DNA of 64,000 nt. It comes from Motiliproteus sediminis. GTDB lineage: Bacteria; Pseudomonadota; Gammaproteobacteria; Pseudomonadales; Balneatricaceae. This document shows, one piece after another, positions 35,208 through 44,617 of this stretch. Positions within the stretch are counted from its first letter, which is position 1, and each line of letters begins with the position of its first letter. The notes under the pieces are model-generated. The model worked only from the letters and a program-made list of their open reading frames with translations. It was not told where the DNA came from and made no database searches. The stretch lies in assembly GCF_017912535.1 (NCBI RefSeq), contig NZ_JAERQK010000007.1, positions 1-64,000 on the forward strand, read 5' to 3'. A program made the translations under genes and the position numbers.

Positions 35208-35594
35208 ATGACCACCCCCGTTACCCCGTTCCGTTTCGCCCTGATAGCCGGTGCCTTGATGGCGGCGCTGTCGGTGGGGCTGGGGGCGTTTGGCGCCCAT
35301 GCCCTCAAGGGCGTGCTGTCGCCCAGCGAGGCCACCACCTTTGCCACCGCGACCCGCTATCTGGGTTATCACGGACTGGGGCTGCTGCTGGTGGCGACAC
35401 TGACCCGGCAATGGGTGTCGCTGTGCGCGGTGACGCTTTTGTTGACTGTGGGAGTCGGTATTTTTAGTGGCAGTTTGTATATACTCTGCCTGACCGAGCT
35501 GCGCTGGGTGGCGTGGCTCACTCCGCTGGGCGGTTTGTTGATGCTGGCGGGATGGTTGTGGTTGGCCTGGATCGGCTTCAGGCAGGCGAGGTGA
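35208..35594 (+). CDS. DUF423 (YgdD-type) small membrane protein
   Basis: A 128-residue inner-membrane protein with four predicted helices. The family motif GLGAFGAHALKG lies near residues 26-37, followed by TATRYLGYHGLGLLLVA and LTPLGGLLMLAGWLWLAW. I start at the ATG at 35208, which gives the usual length; the open frame runs further upstream into the rpoH terminator. Function unknown. Its TGA stop overlaps the GTG of thiS. Confidence 0.85.
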   Translation: MTTPVTPFRFALIAGALMAALSVGLGAFGAHALKGVLSPSEATTFATATRYLGYHGLGLLLVATLTRQWVSLCAVTLLLTVGVGIFSGSLYILCLTELRWVAWLTPLGGLLMLAGWLWLAWIGFRQAR

Positions 35595-35800
35595 ACGTGA
35601 TCAAGATTGAACTGAACGGCGAGCCCTACGAGGCCGAAGCAGGGCTGACCATCAGCGCCCTGCTGGTGGATCTGGGGCTGGCCGACAAGCGGGTAGCGGT
35701 GGAGTACAACCTGGAAATTCTGCCCAAGAGTGAGCATCCGCAAACCGAATTAAGAGCGGCCGACCGGGTGGAAATCGTCCATGCCATCGGCGGTGGTTGA
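35591..35800 (+). CDS. thiS: Sulfur carrier protein ThiS
   Basis: A 69-residue ubiquitin-like carrier. Its C-terminus (HAIGGG) is adenylated and converted to a thiocarboxylate that donates sulfur for the thiazole of thiamine. IKIELNGEPYEAEAG near the N-terminus and VAVEYNLEILPKS in the middle are typical. I choose the GTG at 35591, overlapping the DUF423 stop as GTGA; a GTG at 35597 would remove two residues. The C-terminal residues end in three glycines, where the family usually shows two. thiG follows directly. Confidence 0.93.
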   Translation: MNVIKIELNGEPYEAEAGLTISALLVDLGLADKRVAVEYNLEILPKSEHPQTELRAADRVEIVHAIGGG

Positions 35801-35830
35801 GTATTTAGTACGGACAGAGTGACCTGATTG

Positions 35831-36625
35831 ATGACTGAGCAGCGACAAGACTCTCCGCTGGTAATTGCCGGCACAACCTATTCTTCCCGACTGTTGGTGG
35901 GTACCGGTAAATACAAGGACCTGGATGAGACCCGCGAGGCGATCGAAACCAGTGGGGCGGAAATCGTCACCGTGGCGGTGCGTCGAACCAACATCGGCCA
36001 GAATCCGGACGAGCCCAACCTGCTTGACGTGATTTCACCCGACAAGTACACCATCCTGCCCAATACTGCAGGCTGCTTTAATGCTAAGGATGCGGTACGT
36101 ACCTGTAAGCTGGCCCGCGAGCTGATGGATGGTCATGATCTGGTCAAGCTGGAGGTTCTGGCTGACCAGAAAACCCTGTTTCCCCATGTGACCGAAACCC
36201 TGAAGGCGGCGCGTGAGTTGATCGATGACGGCTTCAAGGTGATGGTCTACACCAGTGATGATCCGGTGATCGCCAAAGAGCTGGAAGATATGGGCTGCGT
36301 AGCGGTGATGCCCCTGGGATCGTTGATCGGCTCCGGGCTGGGTATTCGTAATCCCTATAACCTGATGTTGATACTCGAAAACGCCAGAGTGCCGATTCTG
36401 GTGGATGCCGGGGTGGGTACAGCCTCCGATGCCGCCATCGCCATGGAGCTCGGTTGTGACGCGATATTGATGAATACGGCGATTGCGGCGGCAGGGAACC
36501 CGGTGTTGATGGCCTCGGCGATGAAAAAAGCGGTGGAGGCGGGTCGTGAGGCCTATCTGGCCGGGCGGATGCCGCGCAAGCTTTATGCCAGCGCTTCCTC
36601 TCCCATTGACGGCACCATTGTTTGA
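35831..36625 (+). CDS. thiG: Thiazole synthase ThiG
   Basis: A 264-residue TIM-barrel enzyme that builds the thiazole phosphate of thiamine from deoxyxylulose phosphate, dehydroglycine and the ThiS thiocarboxylate. The Schiff-base lysine is in [11 protein letters not shown] (about residue 105). [22 protein letters not shown] and [20 protein letters not shown] are all present. Start at ATG 35831; a TTG directly before it is also possible. In Pseudomonas a trmB gene follows; here a terminator and gshA follow. Confidence 0.96.
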   Translation: MTEQRQDSPLVIAGTTYSSRLLVGTGKYKDLDETREAIETSGAEIVTVAVRRTNIGQNPDEPNLLDVISPDKYTILPNTAGCFNAKDAVRTCKLARELMDGHDLVKLEVLADQKTLFPHVTETLKAARELIDDGFKVMVYTSDDPVIAKELEDMGCVAVMPLGSLIGSGLGIRNPYNLMLILENARVPILVDAGVGTASDAAIAMELGCDAILMNTAIAAAGNPVLMASAMKKAVEAGREAYLAGRMPRKLYASASSPIDGTIV

Positions 36626-36664
36626 GCCGTTGAATTTGATCGCGGCCTGCTGCAGTGCCGCCCA

Positions 36665-36686
36665 ACCGGCCCCTTTGCGGGCCGGT
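36665..36686. terminator. Hairpin after thiG
   Basis: ACCGGCCC/GGGCCGGT, an 8-bp perfect stem with a CTTTGC loop, followed by GTTGATT. It ends 20 bp before gshA. Confidence 0.5.
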
Positions 36687-36705
36687 GTTGATTAAGTGGT
36701 AGCTT

Positions 36706-38271
36706 ATGTCTCAACAGTTGCAACGCAGCCTGCAGCATCTGGCCGATAGTGGCCAGATCGATCTGTTGGCCTCGATCCGGCATGGGGTCGAGAAAGAGGG
36801 ATTACGGGTGTCGCCGGAGGGGCGCATCTCATCTCAGCCCCATCCGCAGGCGTTGGGTTCGGCACTGACCCATCCGCGGATCACGACCGATTATTCCGAG
36901 GCGTTGCTGGAGTTCATTACCCCGGTTTATCGCGATATCGATGCGATGCTGAACTACCTTGACGACCTCCACCGCTATACCTATCAGCACCTGGGCAGCG
37001 AAACCATCTGGGGTGGCAGCATGCCCTGTCGGATCGATGACCCGGCCGAGGTGACTATCGCCGACTACGGCCGCTCCCATATCGGCAGACTCAAGCATAT
37101 CTACCGCGTGGGGCTGGAGTATCGTTATGGCCGGGTGATGCAATCGATCGCCGGGATCCACTACAATTTTTCCGCCCCCGAAGAGTTATGGCCGCTGCTG
37201 AAGCAGATGGATGGTAGTCCGCTTAGCAATCAGGCATACCGCTCGGCGCGGTACTTCGGCCTGATTCGTAACTTTCGCCGCCACTCCTGGCTGCTGATCT
37301 ATCTGTTCGGTGCCTCGCCGGCACTGGATCGCCGTTTTGTCGCTGATCGCCCCCATGGGCTGGAGCAGTTTGACGACGATACCCTGTACGGCCCCTACGC
37401 TACCAGTTTGCGGATGAGCGACCTGGGCTATTCGAACCGTGCCCAGTCGACCCTGAACGTCTGTTACAACACTCTGGATAATTACGTTCACACCCTGTCC
37501 GATGCCATCGCACGGCCCTACCCCCAGTATCAGCAGATCGGGGTCAAGGTGGATGGCCACTATCGCCAGTTGAACACCAATCTGTTGCAGATCGAAAACG
37601 AGTACTACAGCGATATTCGCCCCAAGCGGGTGGCCGCCAGCGGCGAGCGCCCGTTGCAGGCGATCCGTGCCCGCGGGGTGGAATACGTGGAAGTGCGCAA
37701 CGTCGATATCAACCCGTTCATTGCCGGAGGCATCGACGCCGCCCAGGCACGTTTCACCGATTGCTTTCTGCTGCATTGCCTGCTGACTGACGCCCCCTAC
37801 ATCGAAGGTGAGGAGTGCGATCAGGTCAAGGACAACCTGCTGCGGGTGGTGCGCCGGGGCCGGGAACCCGGTCTGACGCTGATGCGGGGGGCGGGCACCG
37901 AGCCGATGCAGCAATGGGCGCACCGACTGCTGGAGGAGATGGTGCCTGTGGCTGAAGCCCTGGATGCGGCTCACGGAGGCGGTGCCTACCGTGACGCACT
38001 GACGGTTCAGCGGGCCAAGGTAGACGACAGCGCGCTGACGCCATCGGCGCGCCTGCTGGCTTACATGCGCGAGCATGGCCAGAGCTATAACCAAGCGATG
38101 CTGGATCTGTCACGGCAGCACCGCGAACGACTCGAGGGGGCTGCGCTGGGGGATGAGGTTGCCGCCGAGTTGACCCAGATGGCGGCCGAGTCGCTGGCCG
38201 AACAGAGAGCCCTCGAACAAGAGTCCGAGGGCGACTTCGACCAGTTTCTGGCCGCGTATATCAGTCGTTGA
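36706..38271 (+). CDS. gshA: Glutamate-cysteine ligase
   Basis: A 521-residue ATP-dependent ligase of the proteobacterial type that makes gamma-glutamylcysteine, the committed step of glutathione synthesis. Signature segments: HGVEKEGLRV near residue 25, DYSEALLEFITPVY near 62, IGRLKHIYRVGLEYRYGRVM near 125 and VDINPFIAGGID near 334. Full length and intact. The convergent FliL-like gene ends 10 bp downstream. gshB is not in the window. Confidence 0.96.
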   Translation: MSQQLQRSLQHLADSGQIDLLASIRHGVEKEGLRVSPEGRISSQPHPQALGSALTHPRITTDYSEALLEFITPVYRDIDAMLNYLDDLHRYTYQHLGSETIWGGSMPCRIDDPAEVTIADYGRSHIGRLKHIYRVGLEYRYGRVMQSIAGIHYNFSAPEELWPLLKQMDGSPLSNQAYRSARYFGLIRNFRRHSWLLIYLFGASPALDRRFVADRPHGLEQFDDDTLYGPYATSLRMSDLGYSNRAQSTLNVCYNTLDNYVHTLSDAIARPYPQYQQIGVKVDGHYRQLNTNLLQIENEYYSDIRPKRVAASGERPLQAIRARGVEYVEVRNVDINPFIAGGIDAAQARFTDCFLLHCLLTDAPYIEGEECDQVKDNLLRVVRRGREPGLTLMRGAGTEPMQQWAHRLLEEMVPVAEALDAAHGGGAYRDALTVQRAKVDDSALTPSARLLAYMREHGQSYNQAMLDLSRQHRERLEGAALGDEVAAELTQMAAESLAEQRALEQESEGDFDQFLAAYISR

Positions 38272-38281
38272 CGCGGTCGAC

Positions 38282-38701
38282 TCAGTTCTGGATCACGAAG
38301 CTGGTGAACAGCAGATCGCCGATCATGTCGTAACCGGTTTCACCGTACTCCTGCACCATGATCTGGCGCACGGCTTCCAGCGCTTGAATACGAATGCGCT
38401 CGCGCCCGGCGGCGGTGGATACCGTATCGTCGGTTTGTGAGCTCAGCAGCATCACGATGGCGTTGCGGATCTGCGCCTGATGATGCTTGGTGTTGACCTC
38501 ACCGTCACGGCTGACCACTTTGATCGACACCTCGGCCTTGACGTACTTGAGTGGCCCGGGCCCGCCGTAATTGGCGATAAAGGGCGGGTTGAGCTCAACA
38601 TATTCCACATAACGGTCAGGTGCGCTTTCTGCGGCCAGTGCCTGAGCGGCCCCTGTCAGCAGAGCCAGCGTCAGAAAAAGATGTTGTAACGCGCGATTCA
38701 T
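38282..38701 (-). CDS. FliL-like secreted/periplasmic protein
   Basis: A 139-residue protein with a cleavable signal peptide (FLTLALLTGAAQALA, cut near residue 23) and a FliL-type core. YVELNPPFIANYG, LKYVKAEVSIKVVSRDG and a C-terminal ALEAVRQIMVQEYGETGYDM give the family pattern. Classical FliL is a single-pass basal-body protein at the stator. This form has a signal peptide rather than a long anchor, and no flagellar gene is adjacent. An identical position next to gshA is known in Pseudomonas. Its role may be unrelated to motility. Confidence 0.75.
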   Translation of the reverse strand: MNRALQHLFLTLALLTGAAQALAAESAPDRYVEYVELNPPFIANYGGPGPLKYVKAEVSIKVVSRDGEVNTKHHQAQIRNAIVMLLSSQTDDTVSTAAGRERIRIQALEAVRQIMVQEYGETGYDMIGDLLFTSFVIQN

Positions 38702-38860
38702 CGATCGGTTTCCTTGCTGTTGATTCGATGGAAACTCAGTATATAGCGGCGTAACTGCTTGTCCATGATACGTGTTCGGTTGCTAACGCATTTGTGATGG
38801 CGCTAGTATTGGGCTTCAGCCACCGTCCTTCGTCGGGGCGCAAACCATGGAGCTGTAATC

Positions 38861-39325
38861 ATGCTGGAAAAATGCTTGGATGCCCGCGAGCGCTGGGGCG
38901 GCGTCAGTGAATTGATCGACCGCTGGTTGCACGAACGTCAGGACCTGCTGAGTCGGTTCATTGGCTTGCCACAGCTCACTCTGGATAAGGATGTTGCTCC
39001 GTCGTTACAGGGCTTTTGCGAAGTGCTGGTGGACTATGTGTCGTCCTGGCACTTTGGGGTGTATGAACACCTGCTGGCAGAAGCCGACAGTTTTAATGAT
39101 GGCGGCATCGAGCTGGCCCGCGAGCTCGATCCGAAACTGCAGGCAACCACCGACGAGGTGCTGAGCTTTAACGACCAGTTCTCCGAGGTTGACTCACTGA
39201 CGCTGCAGGATGCTTCTCACCTTGGCGAGCGCCTTTCCCGCCTTGGAGAGGTGCTGGCCGAGCGTTTCGAACTGGAAGACAACCTGATCGAGCGCCTTCA
39301 CACCGCGCACAAGGATCGCCTCTAA
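38861..39325 (+). CDS. rsd: Rsd/AlgQ-family anti-sigma-70 regulator
   Basis: A 154-residue, mostly helical protein matching Rsd/AlgQ. It opens MLEKCLDARERWGGVSELID, followed by a conserved FCEVLVDYVSSWHFGVYEHL segment near residue 52. Members bind region 4 of the housekeeping sigma factor and free core polymerase for alternative sigma factors. In Pseudomonas the homologue AlgQ also influences alginate and virulence regulation. A WD40 lipoprotein gene and then an FKBP gene follow, similar to the algQ region of Pseudomonas. Confidence 0.9.
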   Translation: MLEKCLDARERWGGVSELIDRWLHERQDLLSRFIGLPQLTLDKDVAPSLQGFCEVLVDYVSSWHFGVYEHLLAEADSFNDGGIELARELDPKLQATTDEVLSFNDQFSEVDSLTLQDASHLGERLSRLGEVLAERFELEDNLIERLHTAHKDRL

Positions 39326-39344
39326 CCCCACCGGAGATGCGTTG

Positions 39345-40319
39345 ATGCGGGCATGGAGTGCACTGCTGTTCTCACCGCTGCTGTTGGCCGGCTGTGGTCA
39401 GGGCGATGACCCGCTCGGCTATGCCGAATACGCGGTGCAGGGTACTTATACCGCCGCCCTTTCGCCCGATGCCAGTTACGGCGTAGTGGGCTCGATCCAG
39501 CATGGCGGCAGCCTCTGGGACATCAATCGGAACGAACGACTCTACAACTGGAACCATCAGCAGGGCGATTACACCAATCTGGTGGCGACAGCGTTCTCAC
39601 CCGAAGGTGACTTTGCTGTGACTGCCGGCCCCCAGGACCTGGTGCTGTGGCAGGTCAACGATGGTCAGCCGGTGTGGTACTGGAATGCGCCGGCGGAGAT
39701 ACTGGCGGCGGATCTGGGCCCTGGCGGCAATCTGGCGCTGTTGGGGCTTGCCGACCATACGGCGGTGTTGTTCGACATTAAAAATGGCGGCGTACGCCAG
39801 ACGGTTCGCCATCAGGGTCGGGTGCGTGCAGTGGCGATCAGCGATGACGGCACCCTGGCGTTGACTGGTGGCGACGACAACCATGCGCGGTTATGGAGTC
39901 TGGCCAGCGGCGAGATGCTCCAGCAGCAGCCTCATGGCAACGGGGTGAATACGGTGGCGCTCTCTCCCAGCGGTGATTACGCCTTCAGCGCGGGTCAGCT
40001 GGACAAGGCGTTGATCTGGCGTACCGACAGTGGCCAGATAACCCAGACCCTGACTACCGACGAGTCACTGCTGCCGCAACGGATTACCTACACCGCGGCT
40101 GTATTTTCGCCCAACAGTGATCGCCTGCTTACCGGCACCAGCGCCGGACTGGTGCAGTTGTGGAATGTCAGTGACGGGCGTGAGCTCAAGCGCTGGACAC
40201 TGCACAAACGCGATCCCTTCCGACCTACCAGTGCCACCGTCTATGCGGTTGGCTTCGGCGGCGGCAATCGCTATTTTGCGCTGGGGTCCAATGGCTTTGT
40301 GAATCAGCTAGGTAACTGA
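39345..40319 (+). CDS. WD40-repeat lipoprotein
   Basis: A protein of about 324 residues with a lipoprotein signal (LLFSPLLLAGC, lipidated Cys near residue 17). It then has about six or seven WD40-like repeats. Recurring units of the type AFSPEGDFAVTAGPQDLVLW, AISDDGTLALTGGDDNHARL and ALSPSGDYAFSAGQ are visible. A beta-propeller attached to the inner or outer membrane is expected, probably a scaffold. ATG start at 39345, with a TTG directly before it as an alternative. It is 19 bp downstream of the Rsd gene and probably co-transcribed. Function unknown. Confidence 0.85.
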   Translation: MRAWSALLFSPLLLAGCGQGDDPLGYAEYAVQGTYTAALSPDASYGVVGSIQHGGSLWDINRNERLYNWNHQQGDYTNLVATAFSPEGDFAVTAGPQDLVLWQVNDGQPVWYWNAPAEILAADLGPGGNLALLGLADHTAVLFDIKNGGVRQTVRHQGRVRAVAISDDGTLALTGGDDNHARLWSLASGEMLQQQPHGNGVNTVALSPSGDYAFSAGQLDKALIWRTDSGQITQTLTTDESLLPQRITYTAAVFSPNSDRLLTGTSAGLVQLWNVSDGRELKRWTLHKRDPFRPTSATVYAVGFGGGNRYFALGSNGFVNQLGN

Positions 40320-40342
40320 ATCTGGGATATGGCGGGAACAGA

Positions 40343-40368
40343 CCCGGTTCAGGCGGCGCTGAACCGGG
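40343..40368. terminator. Bidirectional hairpin between the WD40 and FKBP genes
   Basis: CCCGGTTCAG/CTGAACCGGG, a perfect 10-bp stem with a 6-nt loop, between two convergent genes. T-tract absent. Confidence 0.6.
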
Positions 40369-40378
40369 ATCGCAGATC

Positions 40379-41068
40379 TTACTGGGCCGGATTGATTTCC
40401 AGCAGTTCAACTTCAAAGATCAGGGTAGCGTTAGGACCGATCAGTTGCCCCATGCCGTGATTGCCGTAGGCCAGTTCGGCCGGAATATAGAACTCTGCCT
40501 TGGAGCCCTGTTTGATCAGCTGAAGGCCCTCGGTCCAGCCGGGGATGACGCCGTTCAGCGGGAAGGTGGCCGGGCCGCCGTGCTTGTATGAGCTGTCGAA
40601 CTCGGTGCCGTCCACCAGCGTGCCGCGGTAGTGAACCCGCACGGTGTCGGTCGCTGCCGGCATCGGCCCGCTGCCTTCACTGATTACCTTGTACTGCAGG
40701 CCGCTGTCCGTGGTGACGACACCCTCTTTGCTGGCATTGCTGGCCAGGAACTCGGCGCCGAGTTTCTGGTTAGCCTCAGCGCGTTCCAGCACCATTGCCT
40801 GCTGGCGCTCCTGATAACGCTCCTGGGCTGCCTGCATCGCCTGCTGAATGATGTCATCAGACAGGCTGCGATCACCGTCCAGTTCTTTCAGGCCCTGCTT
40901 GAATGCGTCAATGTCGAGATTAAAGCCGATGCCGTCCATACGTGTGGCAACGTCAAGGCCCATGATGTAGCTGATTTTCTGATCGAGAGTGTCCAGCTCG
41001 GCAGCCTGGACCAGAGGAGAGGAAAGCAGAGCACCGGTGATGGCGCCTACCAACAGATGTTTTTTCAT
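40379..41068 (-). CDS. FKBP-type peptidyl-prolyl isomerase (FklB/Mip-like)
   Basis: A 229-residue periplasmic or outer-membrane foldase. Signal peptide MKKHLLVGAITGALLSSPLV, cut after QAA. An N-terminal helical dimerisation domain (about 25-120) is followed by the FKBP domain, with VRVHYRGTLVDGTEFDSSY near 145-163 and the active-site GVIPGWTEGLQLIK and GNHGMGQLIGPNATLIFEVE further on. This is the Mip/FkpA layout. An FKBP gene near algQ is also found in Pseudomonas. Confidence 0.93.
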   Translation of the reverse strand: MKKHLLVGAITGALLSSPLVQAAELDTLDQKISYIMGLDVATRMDGIGFNLDIDAFKQGLKELDGDRSLSDDIIQQAMQAAQERYQERQQAMVLERAEANQKLGAEFLASNASKEGVVTTDSGLQYKVISEGSGPMPAATDTVRVHYRGTLVDGTEFDSSYKHGGPATFPLNGVIPGWTEGLQLIKQGSKAEFYIPAELAYGNHGMGQLIGPNATLIFEVELLEINPAQ

Positions 41069-41226
41069 TGGAGGTCCTTAATTGCATGCATTTGATGCCT
41101 CAACTGCCGCTAACGGCAGCGAACTCATTACCTTAGAGTTGAGGCCAGTGTAACCGTAAAGTTCCGTTGAGGGCCAGCCTGCAAAGCCGCGCTGAGGGCC
41201 ATTGCACTGTGGTAGACTTGCGCGCC

Positions 41227-43155
41227 ATGATCGAACTCATTCAACTCTCGTTACAACGGGGCAAGAACCTATTGCTGGAACGGGTGGACTTGCGTGTTCA
41301 CCCGGGGCAGAAGGTTGGCCTCATCGGCGCCAACGGTTGTGGTAAGTCGAGCCTGTTTCAACTGCTGCTGAGCGGTTTGCACGTCGATGGCGGCGACCTG
41401 CGCATTCCGGCAGGCTGGCAGATCGCCCATATGGCCCAGGAAGTCGCCGTGCTCGATCGCTCGGCGGTGGATTACGTGCTCGACGGCGATGCGGAACTGC
41501 GTCAGCTGCAGCAGGCGATCAGCGTGGCCGAACAAAGCGATGATCCGGCCCGGCTGGGGGAGCTGCATGCCCAACTGGATAATATCGGCGGCTACAGTGC
41601 CGATGCCCGCGCGCGCCAGCTTCTGCACGGGCTCGGGTTCAGTGATGCGGAGCTGGGCCGGCCGGTGGCCGATTTTTCCGGTGGCTGGCGGATTCGCCTG
41701 AATCTGGCTCAGGCGCTGATGTGCCGCTCCGACCTGCTGTTGCTGGATGAACCGACTAACCACCTCGACCTTGACGCCACCTTGTGGCTGGAGCAGTGGC
41801 TGATCAGCTATCCCGGCACTCTGATGCTGATCTCTCACGATCGGGATTTCCTCGATCGGGTGGTGACCCACATCGCCCACCTGGAGCAGCGCCAGCTGAC
41901 TCTCTATCGGGGTAACTACAGCGCCTTTGAGCGCGCGCGGGCCGAGCGGTTGGCGCAGCAGCAATCGGCGTTTCAGAAGCAGCAGCAGCGAGTCGCCGAG
42001 ATCGAGTCTTTCGTCCGCCGGTTCAAGGCCAAGGCCTCCAAGGCGAAGCAGGCGCAGAGCCGGATCAAGGAGCTGGAGCGGATGGAGCTGATTGCGCCGG
42101 CTCACGTTGATTCGCCGTTCAGCTTCCGTTTTAGTGCTGCCGACAAGGTGTCAACGCCGCTGCTCAGTTTGCGTCATGCAGCACTGGGATACGCGGGTGC
42201 GACGGTGATCGACAGCTGCACCCTTAGCTTGCAGCCGGATCAGCGAATTGGCTTGCTGGGCCCGAACGGTGCCGGCAAATCGACGCTGATCAAGACCTTG
42301 ATGGGGGAACTGGCGCTGCTGAGCGGCGAGCGCAACGAAGGGGCCAATCTGCGGGTCGGTTACTTTGCCCAGCACCAGTTGGAGGCGCTCGATCTGGACG
42401 CCTCGCCGCTGCTGCATTTGCAGCGCATGGCACCAAATGTCAGTGATCAGCAGCTGCGGGATTTCGTCGGCAGTTTCGGTTTTCATGGTGATGATGCGCT
42501 GGATCCGGTGCGCCATTTCTCCGGCGGAGAGAAGGCGCGTCTTGCGTTAGCCCTGATCGCCTGGCAGAAGCCGAACCTGCTGTTGATGGACGAACCCACC
42601 AACCACCTGGATCTGGAGGTCCGCCACGCGTTGACGCTGGCGCTGCAAGGGTTCCCCGGCACGCTGATTCTGGTGTCCCACGATCGCCACCTGTTGCGCA
42701 ACTGTGTCGACGAGTTTCTGCTGGTATGCGACGGTCAGGTACAGCCCTTTGACGGTGATCTGGATGATTATGCCCGCTGGTTGAGTGAGCGTAATCGCCA
42801 ACTGGATGCAGCCAGTGCTTCGGATAACGGAGAGGAGCAGCGTCAGGGGGAATCGGCGCAGGCACGCAAAGAGCGTAAACGTCAGGATGCGGAACGGCGT
42901 AAACAACTCAGTCCGCTACGCAAGCGGGTGACCACACTGGAATCCCGGCTGGACCAATTGCATCAACAGCAGTCGGCGTTGGAGCAGCGATTGGCAGATA
43001 GCGCGTTGTACAGTGACGAGCAAAAACACACCCTGCGTCAGCTACTCGACGAACAAACCCGGCTAAGCCGTGAGGCCGAGCAGGTTGAGGAGCAGTGGCT
43101 GGCGGGTTGCGAGGAGTTGGAACTGCTGGAGGCGGCGCTCAAGGAATCGCCCTGA
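41227..43155 (+). CDS. ABC-F family ATPase (YheS-like)
   Basis: A 642-residue protein with two ABC cassettes and no membrane part. Walker A motifs are GANGCGKSSL (about 35-44) and GPNGAGKSTL (about 349-358). Each cassette has a DEPTNHLDL Walker B. The linker has a charged helical arm (FVRRFKAKASKAKQAQSRIK), as in ribosome-binding ABC-F proteins. The C-terminus ends in a coiled coil from about residue 545. The arrangement fits YheS more than Uup or EttA. These proteins act at the ribosomal E site on stalled or difficult messages. Start at ATG 41227, as the family begins with MI-x-x-x-x-L. An upstream in-frame start at 41167 is less likely. Confidence 0.9.
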   Translation: MIELIQLSLQRGKNLLLERVDLRVHPGQKVGLIGANGCGKSSLFQLLLSGLHVDGGDLRIPAGWQIAHMAQEVAVLDRSAVDYVLDGDAELRQLQQAISVAEQSDDPARLGELHAQLDNIGGYSADARARQLLHGLGFSDAELGRPVADFSGGWRIRLNLAQALMCRSDLLLLDEPTNHLDLDATLWLEQWLISYPGTLMLISHDRDFLDRVVTHIAHLEQRQLTLYRGNYSAFERARAERLAQQQSAFQKQQQRVAEIESFVRRFKAKASKAKQAQSRIKELERMELIAPAHVDSPFSFRFSAADKVSTPLLSLRHAALGYAGATVIDSCTLSLQPDQRIGLLGPNGAGKSTLIKTLMGELALLSGERNEGANLRVGYFAQHQLEALDLDASPLLHLQRMAPNVSDQQLRDFVGSFGFHGDDALDPVRHFSGGEKARLALALIAWQKPNLLLMDEPTNHLDLEVRHALTLALQGFPGTLILVSHDRHLLRNCVDEFLLVCDGQVQPFDGDLDDYARWLSERNRQLDAASASDNGEEQRQGESAQARKERKRQDAERRKQLSPLRKRVTTLESRLDQLHQQQSALEQRLADSALYSDEQKHTLRQLLDEQTRLSREAEQVEEQWLAGCEELELLEAALKESP

Positions 43156-43167
43156 GCGCTGCCCGTA

Positions 43168-44442
43168 TCAGCTGACTTTCATCAGCTGGGTGATCTCTTT
43201 CAGTTCGTCGCCCCGGTTGTGGATCTGGTCAAATGCCGCCTGCAGCTGTTGCGGCTCAAGACTCAGCTCTTCCAGCAACTGGGGCGGAATCTCACCGACC
43301 GGGCCGTCACCGATACCGTTCTGACGCATCACCCGTTGGGCCAGGTTGACGATCATTGCATACTGGCGGTGCTCGCCGGTGTAGCTGAGATCGCTCTGAT
43401 AGCGAATGGCGCGGCAGACTTCGTCCGGCAACTTCCAGATCTCCATCAGCCAGGCACCGACCTGCTCCCGGGTCACGTTGATCACCTGCTTCTCCACGTA
43501 TTCATGAGGCAGGTGGGGATTGGCTTCCACGTAGCGAGATACCAGCGAGAAATGGGGTGGGAAGATGTGTGCCAGCGCCAGATAGCCGAAGTTGTGCAGC
43601 AAGCCTGACAGGTAGGCCAGACCACCGCGAGGGCGGATATCGACCGGCATCATTTTGACCAGTCGTTCCGACAGAGTGGCGCAGTACACCGCCTGAACCC
43701 AGTAAGGCGTAGCACCGCGGGGTGTATCCTCCGGTATTTTGAGGGTTTTGCCCATGGCGATACCGAGCGCCAGATTGACTACCAGGTCGAATCCCAGCAC
43801 CCGCACGATGGCATCCTGGATCGAATTGATCCCGCCGGGTGCGGCGTAGAAGGGCGATGCCGCCCAGCTCATTACCTGTGCCGACAGACTGGGATCGAAC
43901 TTGACGATCGGGATCAGATCATCGACTCCGCTGTTGGGGTCGCTGCGCAGCATGATCACCTTTTGCGCGGTCGGCGGCAGTGTTGGCAGGCCGAGAGTGT
44001 CCTCCAGTCGCTGTTTGATCCGCAGTGCGGTGAACTTTTCTACCGCGCGGGTGATAACGGTGACGTCGTCGCCCTCGGGCTGTTTGGCATCAATGCTTTC
44101 GGTGGTCAGTCCCAGGCGCAGGGTTTCGGCGTGATCGATCAGTTCTACCGGAATCTCCGCTTCCCAACCGCTGGATGATTCCCAGATATGCAGCGACTGA
44201 CCCACTTGGGAGTCGGCATCCAGAAAGACCGGCAGGCCGAACAGTTTCTTCAGGCCGCTGTCGGTGTTGAGCCCGCTCTGGGCAAAGAACTTCTGCGCGT
44301 CATGCGCGGACAGTGGGTGCAGGTGGCGGTTGCTGTGCTTCCAGATGCTCGCAAGGTTGAGCAGGCGATCACGGGGCAGCAAAACCAGCACCCGGCCTTC
44401 GTTGTCGCTAAGCATTGCCAGACGAAAGGAGTGGTCTGCCAT
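43168..44442 (-). CDS. HDOD-domain protein with N-terminal YbaK-like domain
   Basis: A 424-residue predicted signalling protein. The first 130 residues resemble the YbaK/aminoacyl-tRNA deacylase fold (VLVLLPRDRLLNLASIWKHS, then KKLFGLPVFLDADSQVG). The HDOD domain (about 165-370) contains LPTLPPTAQKVIMLRSDP, a DPSLSAQVMSWAASPFYAAP segment and the LSGLLHNFGYLALAHI region where true HD phosphohydrolases have His-Asp. HDOD proteins usually lack the catalytic residues and act as regulators. No signal or membrane segment. It converges on the ABC-F gene and diverges from ggt. Confidence 0.85.
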   Translation of the reverse strand: MADHSFRLAMLSDNEGRVLVLLPRDRLLNLASIWKHSNRHLHPLSAHDAQKFFAQSGLNTDSGLKKLFGLPVFLDADSQVGQSLHIWESSSGWEAEIPVELIDHAETLRLGLTTESIDAKQPEGDDVTVITRAVEKFTALRIKQRLEDTLGLPTLPPTAQKVIMLRSDPNSGVDDLIPIVKFDPSLSAQVMSWAASPFYAAPGGINSIQDAIVRVLGFDLVVNLALGIAMGKTLKIPEDTPRGATPYWVQAVYCATLSERLVKMMPVDIRPRGGLAYLSGLLHNFGYLALAHIFPPHFSLVSRYVEANPHLPHEYVEKQVINVTREQVGAWLMEIWKLPDEVCRAIRYQSDLSYTGEHRQYAMIVNLAQRVMRQNGIGDGPVGEIPPQLLEELSLEPQQLQAAFDQIHNRGDELKEITQLMKVS

Positions 44443-44617
44443 GATGGGGCTCTCGGTTAAATCGGGTTGAGCTTATGTAGCAATCCTAGTTGCTGCTGAT
44501 TTGCAGCGTCAAGTTAGCCTCGGCGTTCGGGGCTGACTATGCTACATCGGTTGCGATTCAGGTCATGGTACAAGATATCGGCGACGCTGTCGCAAGCTTG
44601 AGTGGAGAGGTCGGACA

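Noticed and set aside
35801-35830. TPP riboswitch before thiG or thiS
   Set aside because: The gaps are too short and thiS overlaps the previous gene, so there is no room for the aptamer.
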